This document shows positions 1-5,866 of a stretch of DNA of 7,731 nucleotides, piece by piece. Location: positions 1 to 7,731 of the forward strand of contig JALRAY010000046.1 in assembly GCA_023257955.1 (NCBI GenBank), read 5' to 3'. The position numbers and the translations under genes were made by a program. Below the pieces are notes generated by a model. That model worked only from the letters and a program-made list of their open reading frames with translations, was not told the DNA's origin and made no database searches. Source of the stretch: Amoebophilaceae bacterium. GTDB taxonomy: Bacteria; Bacteroidota; Bacteroidia; Cytophagales; Amoebophilaceae. Each line of letters opens with the position of its first letter. The first letter of the stretch is position 1.

Positions 1-87
1 ATCAAGAGCGTTTTACAGCTAGGGATCGCCTTTCATAAGAAAGAAGTAGCGGTGGTGCATGAGGTGATAGCATTACCCACCTTGTGA
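1..87 (+). CDS. C-terminal end of an unidentified protein (5' end outside window)
   Basis: Frame 1 is open from the first base and ends at a TGA at 85-87, giving 28 residues that finish HKKEVAVVHEVIALPTL. The composition is protein-like, and the other two forward frames stop early (19-21 and 36-38). I do not recognise the family. The gene is on the same strand as pssA and ends 130 bp before it, so the two could share a transcript. With only 28 codons, this could also be a chance open stretch. Confidence 0.35.
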   Translation: MKSVLQLGIAFHKKEVAVVHEVIALPTL

Positions 88-119
88 TAGGTGTTGCTCG
101 CTTATAAACACATGACACT

Positions 120-127
120 TACCTTTG
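120..127 (+). promoter_or_regulatory. Possible Bacteroidota -7 element upstream of pssA
   Basis: TACCTTTG fits the Bacteroidota -7 consensus TAnnTTTG. At the ideal 19-bp spacing the bases are TCG (98-100) rather than TTG; a TTG occurs at 94-96, 23 bp away. The stretch 88-217 otherwise holds only a 32-codon ORF (112-210) ending 7 bp before pssA, whose product I do not recognise and do not call as a gene. The motif is short enough to occur by chance. Confidence 0.3.
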
Positions 128-217
128 TAGGGCATATAGCAGAACATTATGTCTCTTTGCCACCAGTTGGATGCTTTAGCAATCCAAGTACTTTAGACTC
201 ATTCACATAGTTTTATC

Positions 218-961
218 ATGCGTAATCAAATAACCCGCTTCCTGCGTTTTTCGTATAGGTCATTTCCTAATTTCTTAACGTTACTCAATTTGGTAAGTGG
301 TAGCATTGGTACCATTTTAGTATTCCAAGGAAGGTTATTAGATGGGGCTTTGTTGGTGCGGGTAGGTGCTTTGTTTGATTTCTTGGATGGTTTGGTGGCA
401 CGTGGCTTGCGGTTGTATTCACCTTTGGGTAAACAGTTGGACTCGTTAGCGGATTTGATTACTTTCGGGTTCTTGCCAACGTTGATTATGTATACCCTCT
501 TGGAACAACCAACTTCCGCGCACTTTCTCCCTTATTTTGCACTCCTGATTGTGGTGTGTTCGGCTTTGCGGCTTGCTAAGTTCAACATATCTACGGATCA
601 GAAAAATAGGTTCTTAGGACTTTCTACTACGGCGTTGGGTATTTTTATTAGCACCCTACCTCCTATTATTGCTAACAATCACGTCCCTATTATTACGCAG
701 ATGTTGGCGGCTCCCAGTACGTTAGGTGCTTTATCCTGTATCGGGTCTATGTTGTTGGTTTCGAACATTCCCTTTATGGCGTTGAAGTTCCAGGGCTATA
801 GCTGGCGGCTTAATCGTATCCGGTATATCTGTTTAGGTTCAGCTATTATAAGTATGGTTGTATGGCGGGTAGAAGGTATTGGCTTAAGTTTGCTAGTATA
901 TATTGTTTTCGGAAACTTGTTGCAAAGGTGTATAGGCAATCAAAGTACGGTGAAGGGATAA
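218..961 (+). CDS. pssA: CDP-diacylglycerol--serine O-phosphatidyltransferase (phosphatidylserine synthase)
   Basis: The 247-residue integral membrane protein belongs to the CDP-alcohol phosphatidyltransferase family and should transfer phosphatidyl from CDP-diacylglycerol to L-serine, the first step to phosphatidylethanolamine. The signature D-x2-DG-x2-AR-x8-G-x3-D-x3-D is complete: D54, D57, G58, A61, R62, G71, D75 and D79, which bind the metal and CDP moiety. Hydrophobic segments lie at about 17-38, 83-116, 131-151, 158-188 and 200-233, fitting a multi-pass protein. The family in Bacteroidota is usually about 230-250 residues, so it is full length. The ATG at 218 gives the typical FPNFLTLLNL N-terminus; no clear Shine-Dalgarno precedes it. 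The usual partner psd (decarboxylase) is not visible here. PssA is preferred over PgsA because of this N-terminus and the length, but the distinction is by pattern only. Confidence 0.88.
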   Translation: MRNQITRFLRFSYRSFPNFLTLLNLVSGSIGTILVFQGRLLDGALLVRVGALFDFLDGLVARGLRLYSPLGKQLDSLADLITFGFLPTLIMYTLLEQPTSAHFLPYFALLIVVCSALRLAKFNISTDQKNRFLGLSTTALGIFISTLPPIIANNHVPIITQMLAAPSTLGALSCIGSMLLVSNIPFMALKFQGYSWRLNRIRYICLGSAIISMVVWRVEGIGLSLLVYIVFGNLLQRCIGNQSTVKG

Positions 962-991
962 GTATCATCGCTATCCAGCTTCCCCTTGCTA

Positions 992-2305
992 TCAGGCACT
1001 AACTTTTACGCTATCTACTTCCATGATGCCCTCTGCATTCAATTGTTGGAGCTGTACTTGTTGTATGGTATTAGCCCAATCGGAACGATAGGGTGTGCTT
1101 ACGCGGATGTAGTTATCAGAAAATCCTTCCATATGTCCTTCTTGGGTAGCGGTCTTCTCAAAGAGGACGGCTGCTGTCTTTCCTACGTTTTCTTCATAGA
1201 AATATCTTTCCTTTTTCATAGACAGTGTGCGTAACATGGTGGCTCTGCGGTCTCTTTCTGCTATAGGGACGCTATTGGGCAGTGTAATGGCGGGGGTATT
1301 GTCTCTTTCTGAATAGGGAAATACATGCAAGTAGGAGATCGGTAGTTGATTCAGAAATTGATAGGTGTCTAGGAATTTCTCCTCGGTTTCTCCTGGGAAG
1401 CCTACGATTACATCCACGCCGATGCAGCAGTTGGGCATAAGTTTTTTGATATGGGCCACTCTTTCGGCATATAGCTCGCGGTCGTATCTGCGGCGCATCT
1501 GTTTCAGGATATCGTTATTGCCGGATTGTAGGGGCATGTGAAAGTGAGGAACAAAGCGTTTGGAATGTGCGACAAAATCAATGATTTCGTCTTTCAATAA
1601 GTTAGGCTCTATGGAGGAAATGCGGAACCTTGCGATTTCTTCTACATCCTCTAGGGCGTGTACGAGGGCTAAGAAGTTAGTTACCCTGCGATTGTTTACA
1701 ATGCCATAGTCACCTACGTTCACGCCTGTAAGCACTATTTCTTTTATATCTTGTTTGGAGAGTTGTTTGGCTTGTGCGACAATGTTCTCCATGCTATCGC
1801 TTCTGCTTTTGCCACGTGCGAGGGGAATGGTGCAAAAGGAGCATTTATAGTTACAGCCATCTTGGACTTTCAGAAAGGTGCGGGTTCTATCTCCGATGGA
1901 ATAGGCGGGGGTAAAGTCATGTACATGGTGGATGCAAGAGACATAAATTTCGGACTGTTGCTTTTTCTCAAAGTCTTTAATCAGCTCAAAGAGTTTAAAC
2001 TTTTCATTGGTACCAAGTACTACATCTACGCCAGGGATATCTGCTATCTCTTGTGCCTTTAGTTGGGCATAGCATCCCATAATGATGATAAAAGCTTGTG
2101 GAGAGATGGAGAGGGCTTTGCGCACAATGTGCCTACATTTTTTGTCTGCATTATCCGTCACCGAGCAGGTGTTGATAATGAAAATGTGGGGATTGTCTTC
2201 AAATGCTACCCTTTCATAGCCATGGTCTGTGAACATCCGGCTAACGGTAGAGGTTTCAGAGAAGTTGAGTTTACAACCAAGTGTATAAAAAGCGACGCGT
2301 TTCAT
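992..2305 (-). CDS. mtaB: tRNA (N6-threonylcarbamoyladenosine(37)-C2)-methylthiotransferase MtaB
   Basis: This 437-residue cytosolic radical SAM enzyme adds a methylthio group to t6A37, giving ms2t6A in tRNAs reading ANN codons. Domains in order are the N-terminal UPF0004/MTTase domain with cluster cysteines C11 (TLGCKLN), C47 (INTCSVT) and C78 (MGCYAQ); the radical SAM core with C151, C155 and C158 in CNYKCSFC; the GVDVIVGFPGET motif at about 296-307; and a C-terminal TRAM domain from about 370. All six cluster cysteines are present. TLGCKLN-F-E is typical of the MtaB branch rather than MiaB or RimO. The stop lies 30 bp from the pssA stop, so the two genes converge. The ATG at 2305 begins MKRVAFYTLGCK, the family's usual start. 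Several long ORFs on the opposite strand are shadows of this gene. Confidence 0.93.
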   Translation of the reverse strand: MKRVAFYTLGCKLNFSETSTVSRMFTDHGYERVAFEDNPHIFIINTCSVTDNADKKCRHIVRKALSISPQAFIIIMGCYAQLKAQEIADIPGVDVVLGTNEKFKLFELIKDFEKKQQSEIYVSCIHHVHDFTPAYSIGDRTRTFLKVQDGCNYKCSFCTIPLARGKSRSDSMENIVAQAKQLSKQDIKEIVLTGVNVGDYGIVNNRRVTNFLALVHALEDVEEIARFRISSIEPNLLKDEIIDFVAHSKRFVPHFHMPLQSGNNDILKQMRRRYDRELYAERVAHIKKLMPNCCIGVDVIVGFPGETEEKFLDTYQFLNQLPISYLHVFPYSERDNTPAITLPNSVPIAERDRRATMLRTLSMKKERYFYEENVGKTAAVLFEKTATQEGHMEGFSDNYIRVSTPYRSDWANTIQQVQLQQLNAEGIMEVDSVKVSA

Positions 2306-2379
2306 AGGGAACTAAATTAGGCATAAGGCCTCAGATCTGCAGAAGAAAATGAATGATTTATAAATTTCGGCAGCTTCTT

Positions 2380-2410
2380 TTTGAAACTATGTGGGGGATG
2401 CGTAATTTTA
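2380..2410 (+). promoter_or_regulatory. Promoter of the SRP RNA gene (Bacteroidota -33/-7 type)
   Basis: A TTTG (2380-2383), within a run of T, stands exactly 19 bp before TAATTTTA (2403-2410). The Bacteroidota primary sigma factor recognises roughly TTTG-N19-TAnnTTTG, and only the last base of the -7 box differs. Transcription would be expected to begin about 4-7 bases downstream, matching the 5' end of the predicted RNA stem at 2414-2415. The agreement of motif, spacing and RNA end makes this the best-supported promoter in the window. Confidence 0.6.
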
Positions 2411-2413
2411 TAT

Positions 2414-2507
2414 CGGCAAATCGGTATGTCCAGCTCCTATTCGAATCCCCTAGGTCTGGAAGGAAGCAAGGGCAGGTAGTTGTAGCGGTCGATACTCGGT
2501 TTGCCAT
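2414..2507 (+). ncRNA. ffs: Signal recognition particle RNA, small bacterial type (4.5S RNA)
   Basis: This RNA pairs with the Ffh protein and targets nascent membrane and secreted proteins to FtsY and the Sec translocon. The diagnostic element is the distal hairpin, AGGTCTGGAAGGAAGCAAGG at 2452-2471, with the GGAA tetraloop and the AGGAAGCA side of the Ffh-binding internal loop; E. coli 4.5S has AGGTCCGGAAGGAAGCAGCC. The ends pair: GGCAAATCGGTAT (2415-2427) with ATACTCGGTTTGCC (2492-2505), using G-U pairs and one bulged C. A further stem pairs GCT (2433-2435) with AGC (2484-2486) beside CC/GG pairs. The whole folds as one long hairpin of about 94 nt, the usual length of the Alu-less SRP RNA. 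A promoter precedes it and a T-rich tail follows. The exact ends are inferred from pairing. Confidence 0.88.
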
Positions 2508-2517
2508 TTTTCTTTTA
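2492..2517 (+). terminator. Intrinsic terminator-like end of the SRP RNA
   Basis: The 3' strand of the closing SRP RNA stem (2492-2505) is followed directly by ATTTTTCTTTTA (2506-2517). A stable stem followed by a U-rich tract is the usual form of an intrinsic terminator, here formed by the RNA's own closing helix. The gldA start lies only 21 bp further on, so gldA needs either read-through or its own promoter; I see no good one. Confidence 0.45.
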
Positions 2518-2538
2518 TCCCCTTTCCTCCCTTTCCCT

Positions 2539-3255
2539 ATGTCTATAGTAGCCCGCAACCTTACGAAAGCCTTCCACCAACAAGTCGCCGTCAATCAGCT
2601 TAGTTTTGAGATCCCTATTGGCAAGGTAGTCGGTTTATTAGGCCCTAATGGTTCTGGCAAGTCTACAACCATGCGCATGTTGACGGGGTATGCTTTACCT
2701 TCATCCGGAACCATTCATATCTGCGGGTATGATATGCAAAAAACGCCCCTACATGCTAAGCAGCAAATAGGATATCTGCCAGAGAAAAATCCGTTATACC
2801 CACACATGTACGTGCGCGAATACCTTCAGCTGATGGGGAATATGCAGCAGCTTTCTGCTAAATTGTGTGCGCAACGCATTGATGAGGTGATCACACAATG
2901 TGATATCCAGGATATGCAGCATAAGAAGATTGGGGTATTATCTAAAGGGTATCAACAAAGAGTAGGTTTAGCACGTGCGCTGTTACATCATCCGAAGGTA
3001 TTGATCCTAGATGAGCCTACAACAGGCTTAGACCCGCATCAAATCCACCACATGCGGGAGGTCATCAAAGCATTAAGTAGAGAAAAGGCTATTTTGCTTT
3101 CTACACATATTATGCAAGAGGTAGCAGCGATCTGTGACCATGTGATGATTTTGTATCGAGGGGAGTTGCGATTATCGAAGTCATTAGAGGAATTAGGATC
3201 AGCAGAACGTTTGGAGGATGTTTTTACGGGGGTTACCAAAGATGTGGTGGGATAA
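2539..3255 (+). CDS. gldA: ABC transporter ATP-binding protein, GldA-like
   Basis: The 238-residue cytosolic ATPase should power an ABC-2-type transporter; in gliding Bacteroidota the GldA family works with GldF and GldG. Motifs from the ATG at 2539 are Walker A GPNGSGKS (35-42), Q-loop region IGYLPEKNPLY (77-87), signature LSKGYQQR (134-141), Walker B VLILDEP (154-160), D-loop GLDP (163-166) and H-loop H190. All catalytic motifs are intact. The frame is open upstream to 2353, but those codons are the SRP RNA and MSIVARNLTKAF is the normal family start. GldA proteins are usually about 300 residues; this one lacks roughly 60 between the ATPase core and the closing LEDVFTGVT, so it is a shortened form. 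No permease gene follows. A degraded second copy lies at about 4730-5238. The family is clear; a gliding role is doubtful. Confidence 0.85.
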   Translation: MSIVARNLTKAFHQQVAVNQLSFEIPIGKVVGLLGPNGSGKSTTMRMLTGYALPSSGTIHICGYDMQKTPLHAKQQIGYLPEKNPLYPHMYVREYLQLMGNMQQLSAKLCAQRIDEVITQCDIQDMQHKKIGVLSKGYQQRVGLARALLHHPKVLILDEPTTGLDPHQIHHMREVIKALSREKAILLSTHIMQEVAAICDHVMILYRGELRLSKSLEELGSAERLEDVFTGVTKDVVG

Positions 3256-3322
3256 ACTCAAATCGTTCAAAGTAGGGGGCTATATGCTCTTTTGTGGCAT
3301 TGCTACGTTTGTTAGCGTATAG
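3242..3322 (+). CDS. Possible small membrane protein, 26 residues, overlapping the gldA stop
   Basis: An ATG at 3242 opens a 26-codon frame that overlaps the end of gldA by 14 bp and ends at TAG 3320-3322. The product begins MWWDKLKSFK and continues with a hydrophobic stretch, VGGYMLFCGIATFVSV, long enough for roughly one membrane span. The overlap suggests translational coupling, and the sequence could be the surviving N-terminus of a lost permease partner. Being so short, it could equally be chance. I do not recognise it. Confidence 0.25.
   Translation: MWWDKLKSFKVGGYMLFCGIATFVSV
3304..3311 (+). promoter_or_regulatory. Possible -7 element before the cysteine-rich lipoprotein gene
   Basis: TACGTTTG fits TAnnTTTG and lies 43 bp upstream of the ATG at 3354, which would give a leader of about 35 nt. 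No TTG stands at the 19-bp spacing. This is moderate to weak support from position alone. Confidence 0.3.
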
Positions 3323-3353
3323 AGAAATTGTTAACAAAGTCTATTTAAAACCT

Positions 3354-4613
3354 ATGAAAATATTTACGAAGGCATTAATGCGCAATATGATTATATCCGC
3401 CTTATGCTTAGCTATGAGTGCTTGTGGAGGTGCTGAGCGAGCACAAACTATTGTACCTGAGGCTTCGTCAGAGGAAGTAACAGCGCAAGCCAATGCTAGG
3501 GAGGTAGAATTAGCACCAATGAAGGGATATAGCAGACCAACCCTGGGCACAAGGACCAACTAAGTCGGAGGTATCTAATGCGTACACGGATTCAACATCG
3601 CACGTTGATGTATCGGAAGCGCTACTGAATAGTGGTTATGCAAAGGCGCTTGTAGGCCAGGTTTTTATGGGGTTTTCAACTATCGACAAAATTGTTAGCA
3701 GCAGAGAGGAAAGAGGAATAGGCGATTTGGTAGCTGCGGGTGAGTGGTACAAAGCTGCGTTAGGTTACAGCAACTGTGCGACTTGTAAAATGCGTTTTCA
3801 GCACTTGCCCTGGGGGAAGGTCAGTGGTTATGGAATTGGTTTTGCAGCGGGTGCTGCGCTGGTGTATATGGGGCATGAGCAGCAATCATTACTGTGCACA
3901 GGGCATAAGGGAGCAGATTGCGACACATCACGCTTTGTCAATGGCGGTTCGTTAATCTGTACTGCTGCACTAATGAGGTTATTTTACAGTGTATACACTG
4001 TGCCTTCGGATTATGGTTTTTGCAAAAGAAAGGGCCTTGCAGAACGCGTAACCGATGTAGGGATGCAGCAGTACTACTACATCATGTCGGCCATATGCGC
4101 GGAGCAATCAGCATATAGTTTCGCATGTTTGAGCAATGATAATTTTACCCAACGGCTTGATTTGTCGGATAGTGTATCTTGCTTTCGCTGGAAGGAAGCT
4201 TGCGCGCACGATGGAAACGTGTTGCTGAGTTAGAGACTGATGAGAATAAGCGATGTGTGTATGCCGAGCGAGCGGACTTAATGCTGTGGATGATTCTTTG
4301 GTGCCAGCGAGGAAATACCGATCGATTGAAGCAAGCGGCAGCTACATTTATGCAGTTAGCCAATAGCGAGTACACGAGTGAGCCGGAACGTGTCTTGGAT
4401 GCATATCGTGCGATGTTAATTGCGGATAGTATTCAGGGGTACTGCGTACGAACCCACCTAGATGTATCAACAGAAAATTGTGAGGTTTGTAGTTGGTGTC
4501 AGAATTGTGTAGATCAAGGGAAAGCTATAGTTGTAATGCATGGGTATCACATGTTAGACATGTTTCGCCACAGAATCAAAATACACCAACGAAGATGCAG
4601 CCTTTGCCTCTAA
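3354..4613 (+). pseudogene. Cysteine-rich lipoprotein gene broken by two frameshifts
   Basis: Three consecutive open segments join into one gene of about 420 codons. Segment 1 (3354-3563) is a 69-residue protein with a lipoprotein signal: hydrophobic MIISALCLA, then lipobox MSAC with the lipid cysteine at 24, followed by GGAERAQTIVPEAS. Its stop at 3561 lies in an overlap with the next frame, open from 3523 to the TAG at 4231-4233. That frame in turn overlaps a third, open from 4173 to the TAA at 4611-4613. The two overlaps are only about 40 and 60 bp, as expected if a base was gained in 3523-3561 and another lost in 4173-4233. The joined product has about twenty cysteines, including a regular C-x2-C-x2-C-x2-C cluster at 4479-4508. 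The original end is unclear: the third frame continues open past the TAA to 4703, and frame 2 ends at 4630. I recognise no family; secretion as a lipoprotein is inferred from the signal. The ATG at 3354 is chosen over an upstream GTG because it places the signal peptide correctly. Confidence 0.7.
3986..4001. repeat. Perfect 16-bp palindrome inside the lipoprotein pseudogene
   Basis: ACAGTGTATACACTGT reads the same on both strands and lies within the middle segment of the broken lipoprotein gene. It resembles an operator half-site pair in form only. There is no gene start nearby, so a regulatory role is not supported. Confidence 0.4.
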
Positions 4614-4729
4614 CAGGCATTGATAGGTGAAAAGCGTGATAACGACATGTGGCCAGGATTTGACGGTAAGGTAAAAATAGTGCCAGCATGCGAGGTTTTG
4701 TAAGGAGCATCTCTCAACAAACTTTTAAA

Positions 4730-5238
4730 GGCGAAACGGCAATTAGGCTATTTGCCAGAAAAAAAACCCGTTATATCCTCACATGTACGTACGCGAATAC
4801 CTTCATCTGATGGACGTATGCAGCATCTTTCTGCTACTCTATGTGCGCGCAACGCATTGATGAGGTGATCTCACAATTTGATATCCAGGATATGTAGCAT
4901 AAAGAAGATAGGGACATTATCTAAGGGGTATCAACAAAGGGTAGGTTTAGCACGCGCGTTGTTACATCATCCGAAAGTATTGATCCTAGATGAGCCTACG
5001 ACAGGCTTAGACCCGCATCAAATCCACCACATGCGGGAGGGCATCAAAGCATTAAGGCAGGAAAAGGCTATTTTGCTTTCTACACACATTATGCAGGAGG
5101 TAGCGGCTATCTGTGACCATGTGATTATTTTGTATAAGGGGGGGGGTATCGAGGCCATTAGAGGAATTAAGATCAGCAAAGCGTTTGGAAGCTGTTTTTA
5201 CGCAGGTTACTAAAGGTGAGAAGTACTACAGTTCTTAA
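4730..5238 (+). pseudogene. gldA: Degraded second copy of the GldA-like ATPase gene
   Basis: This stretch aligns with the intact ATPase gene from about residue 74 to its end, with long near-identical runs around the signature and Walker B region. It lacks the first third, including Walker A, so it cannot encode a working ATPase. Other lesions include an extra A in an A8 run (4759-4766), a net one-base loss near 4813-4818, two extra bases near 4845-4850, TAG instead of CAG followed by an extra A at 4893-4904, and an extra G in a G9 run (5138-5146). Dropping one G restores LEEL and LEAVFTQVTK up to the TAA at 5236-5238. The fragment 4878-5213 stays open by chance and would read LSKGYQQR, VLILDEP and GLDP, but from a TTG. 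The two copies flank the broken lipoprotein gene as direct repeats of about 500 bp. Confidence 0.88.
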
Positions 5239-5277
5239 ATGTAGCTGTAAGAAACGTAAATTTTCATGAGATCTCAG

Positions 5278-5300
5278 TGTAGTCCAACTGAAGTAGTGCC
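5278..5300 (+). repeat. Direct repeat, copy 1 of a 23-bp pair
   Basis: These 23 bp, ending ACTGAAGTAGTGCC, recur at 5332-5354 with one mismatch (C for T at the eighth base), 54 bp apart. The pair lies between the gldA pseudogene and rnpA. It may be a remnant of a mobile element end; nothing in the window encodes a transposase. Confidence 0.7.
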
Positions 5301-5331
5301 AATGTCCGATAACAATTACATAACCTTGCAT

Positions 5332-5354
5332 TGTAGTCTAACTGAAGTAGTGCC
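5332..5354 (+). repeat. Direct repeat, copy 2 of a 23-bp pair
   Basis: This is the second copy, matching 22 of 23 bases of copy 1. The 31 bp between the copies show no repeat of their own. With only two copies and an unconserved spacer, it is not a CRISPR array. Confidence 0.7.
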
Positions 5355-5388
5355 TCATCACGCTATAACCCTTGAAGCGGGTATTTAT

Positions 5389-5410
5389 GCTACTACCTGA
5401 GTAGCTACTC
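5389..5410. other. Overlapping small inverted repeats upstream of rnpA
   Basis: GCTACT (5389-5394) pairs with AGTAGC (5400-5405) across a 5-nt loop, and GAGTAGCTACTC (5399-5410) is a perfect 12-bp palindrome. A T-rich stretch, ATTTTATTTC, follows. This could be a weak terminator for upstream transcription or part of the rnpA leader. A 12-bp palindrome is expected about once or twice by chance in a window of this size. Confidence 0.3.
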
Positions 5411-5435
5411 ATTTTATTTCATTCGCAAAACTATT

Positions 5436-5849
5436 ATGAGATACACATTTAAAGCATACGAACGCCTGAAAGGAAAAAAACGCATTGCAACGCTTTTTCA
5501 AGAAGGGCATATAATCAATGATTTCTCTCCGCTACAGTTGATTTATTTACCTGTAGAAGACGAGGCTATGACATATCATCAGGTATTATTTAGCGTACCC
5601 AAGAAGCGATGCAAGCATGCAGCGGATAGAAATAGGTTGAAACGCAAAATGCGGGAAGCCTATAGACTTAATAAGCATCGTTTACTACTCCCTTTCGCTA
5701 ATAAGGCAGCAGGGCATTTTTTATTAGCTTACGTGTATACCGCTTCCGACATCCATCTCAGCTTTGTAACTATTCAAAATCAAATCTTGGCAAGCATTGC
5801 TTATCTCAATCAGGTAATTATTGATGGGAGTGATAATCTTGTTTCCTAG
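5436..5849 (+). CDS. rnpA: Ribonuclease P protein component
   Basis: The 137-residue basic protein binds the catalytic RNase P RNA and helps it remove 5' leaders from pre-tRNAs in the cytosol. The N-terminal YERLKGKKRIATLFQEG matches the usual ERLK...I..LF..G opening. The diagnostic RNR motif is ADRNRLKRKMREAYR, with R65, N66, R67, K69, R70, R73 and E74. Length is normal for the family (about 110-140). The ATG at 5436 is the first in frame before the conserved region. In many bacteria rpmH precedes rnpA; here no rpmH is seen, and the gene follows a decayed region. tsaB starts 17 bp downstream, so the two are probably co-transcribed. No convincing promoter was found in 5355-5435. Confidence 0.92.
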   Translation: MRYTFKAYERLKGKKRIATLFQEGHIINDFSPLQLIYLPVEDEAMTYHQVLFSVPKKRCKHAADRNRLKRKMREAYRLNKHRLLLPFANKAAGHFLLAYVYTASDIHLSFVTIQNQILASIAYLNQVIIDGSDNLVS

Positions 5850-5866
5850 CTTTTCATAAAACCTCT

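Noticed and set aside
956..976. Hairpin GGATA...TATCC between pssA and mtaB as a bidirectional terminator
   Set aside because: Only five base pairs with an 11-nt loop and no T-tract on either side.
986..2320. Plus-strand ORFs of 82-103 codons within 986-2320
   Set aside because: They lie wholly or almost wholly opposite mtaB, which has every expected motif; their translations show no domain.
2440..2448. TTCGAATCC, resembling a tRNA T-loop
   Set aside because: No acceptor stem or anticodon arm fits around it; it lies in the 5' strand of the SRP RNA hairpin.
3294..3353. GTG start extending the first lipoprotein segment by 20 codons
   Set aside because: The ATG at 3354 places the basic N-region and hydrophobic core directly before the lipobox; the longer start would bury the signal peptide.
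4145..4375. Minus-strand ORF of 76 codons over the lipoprotein remnant
   Set aside because: It is antisense to a better-supported coding remnant and shows no motif or start context.
4878..5213. 111-codon ORF as a separate small ABC ATPase
   Set aside because: It starts from a TTG inside homologous sequence, lacks Walker A and ends out of frame after the G9 run; it is part of the pseudogene.
5278..5354. Start of a CRISPR array
   Set aside because: Only two copies, no regular spacer series and no cas gene.
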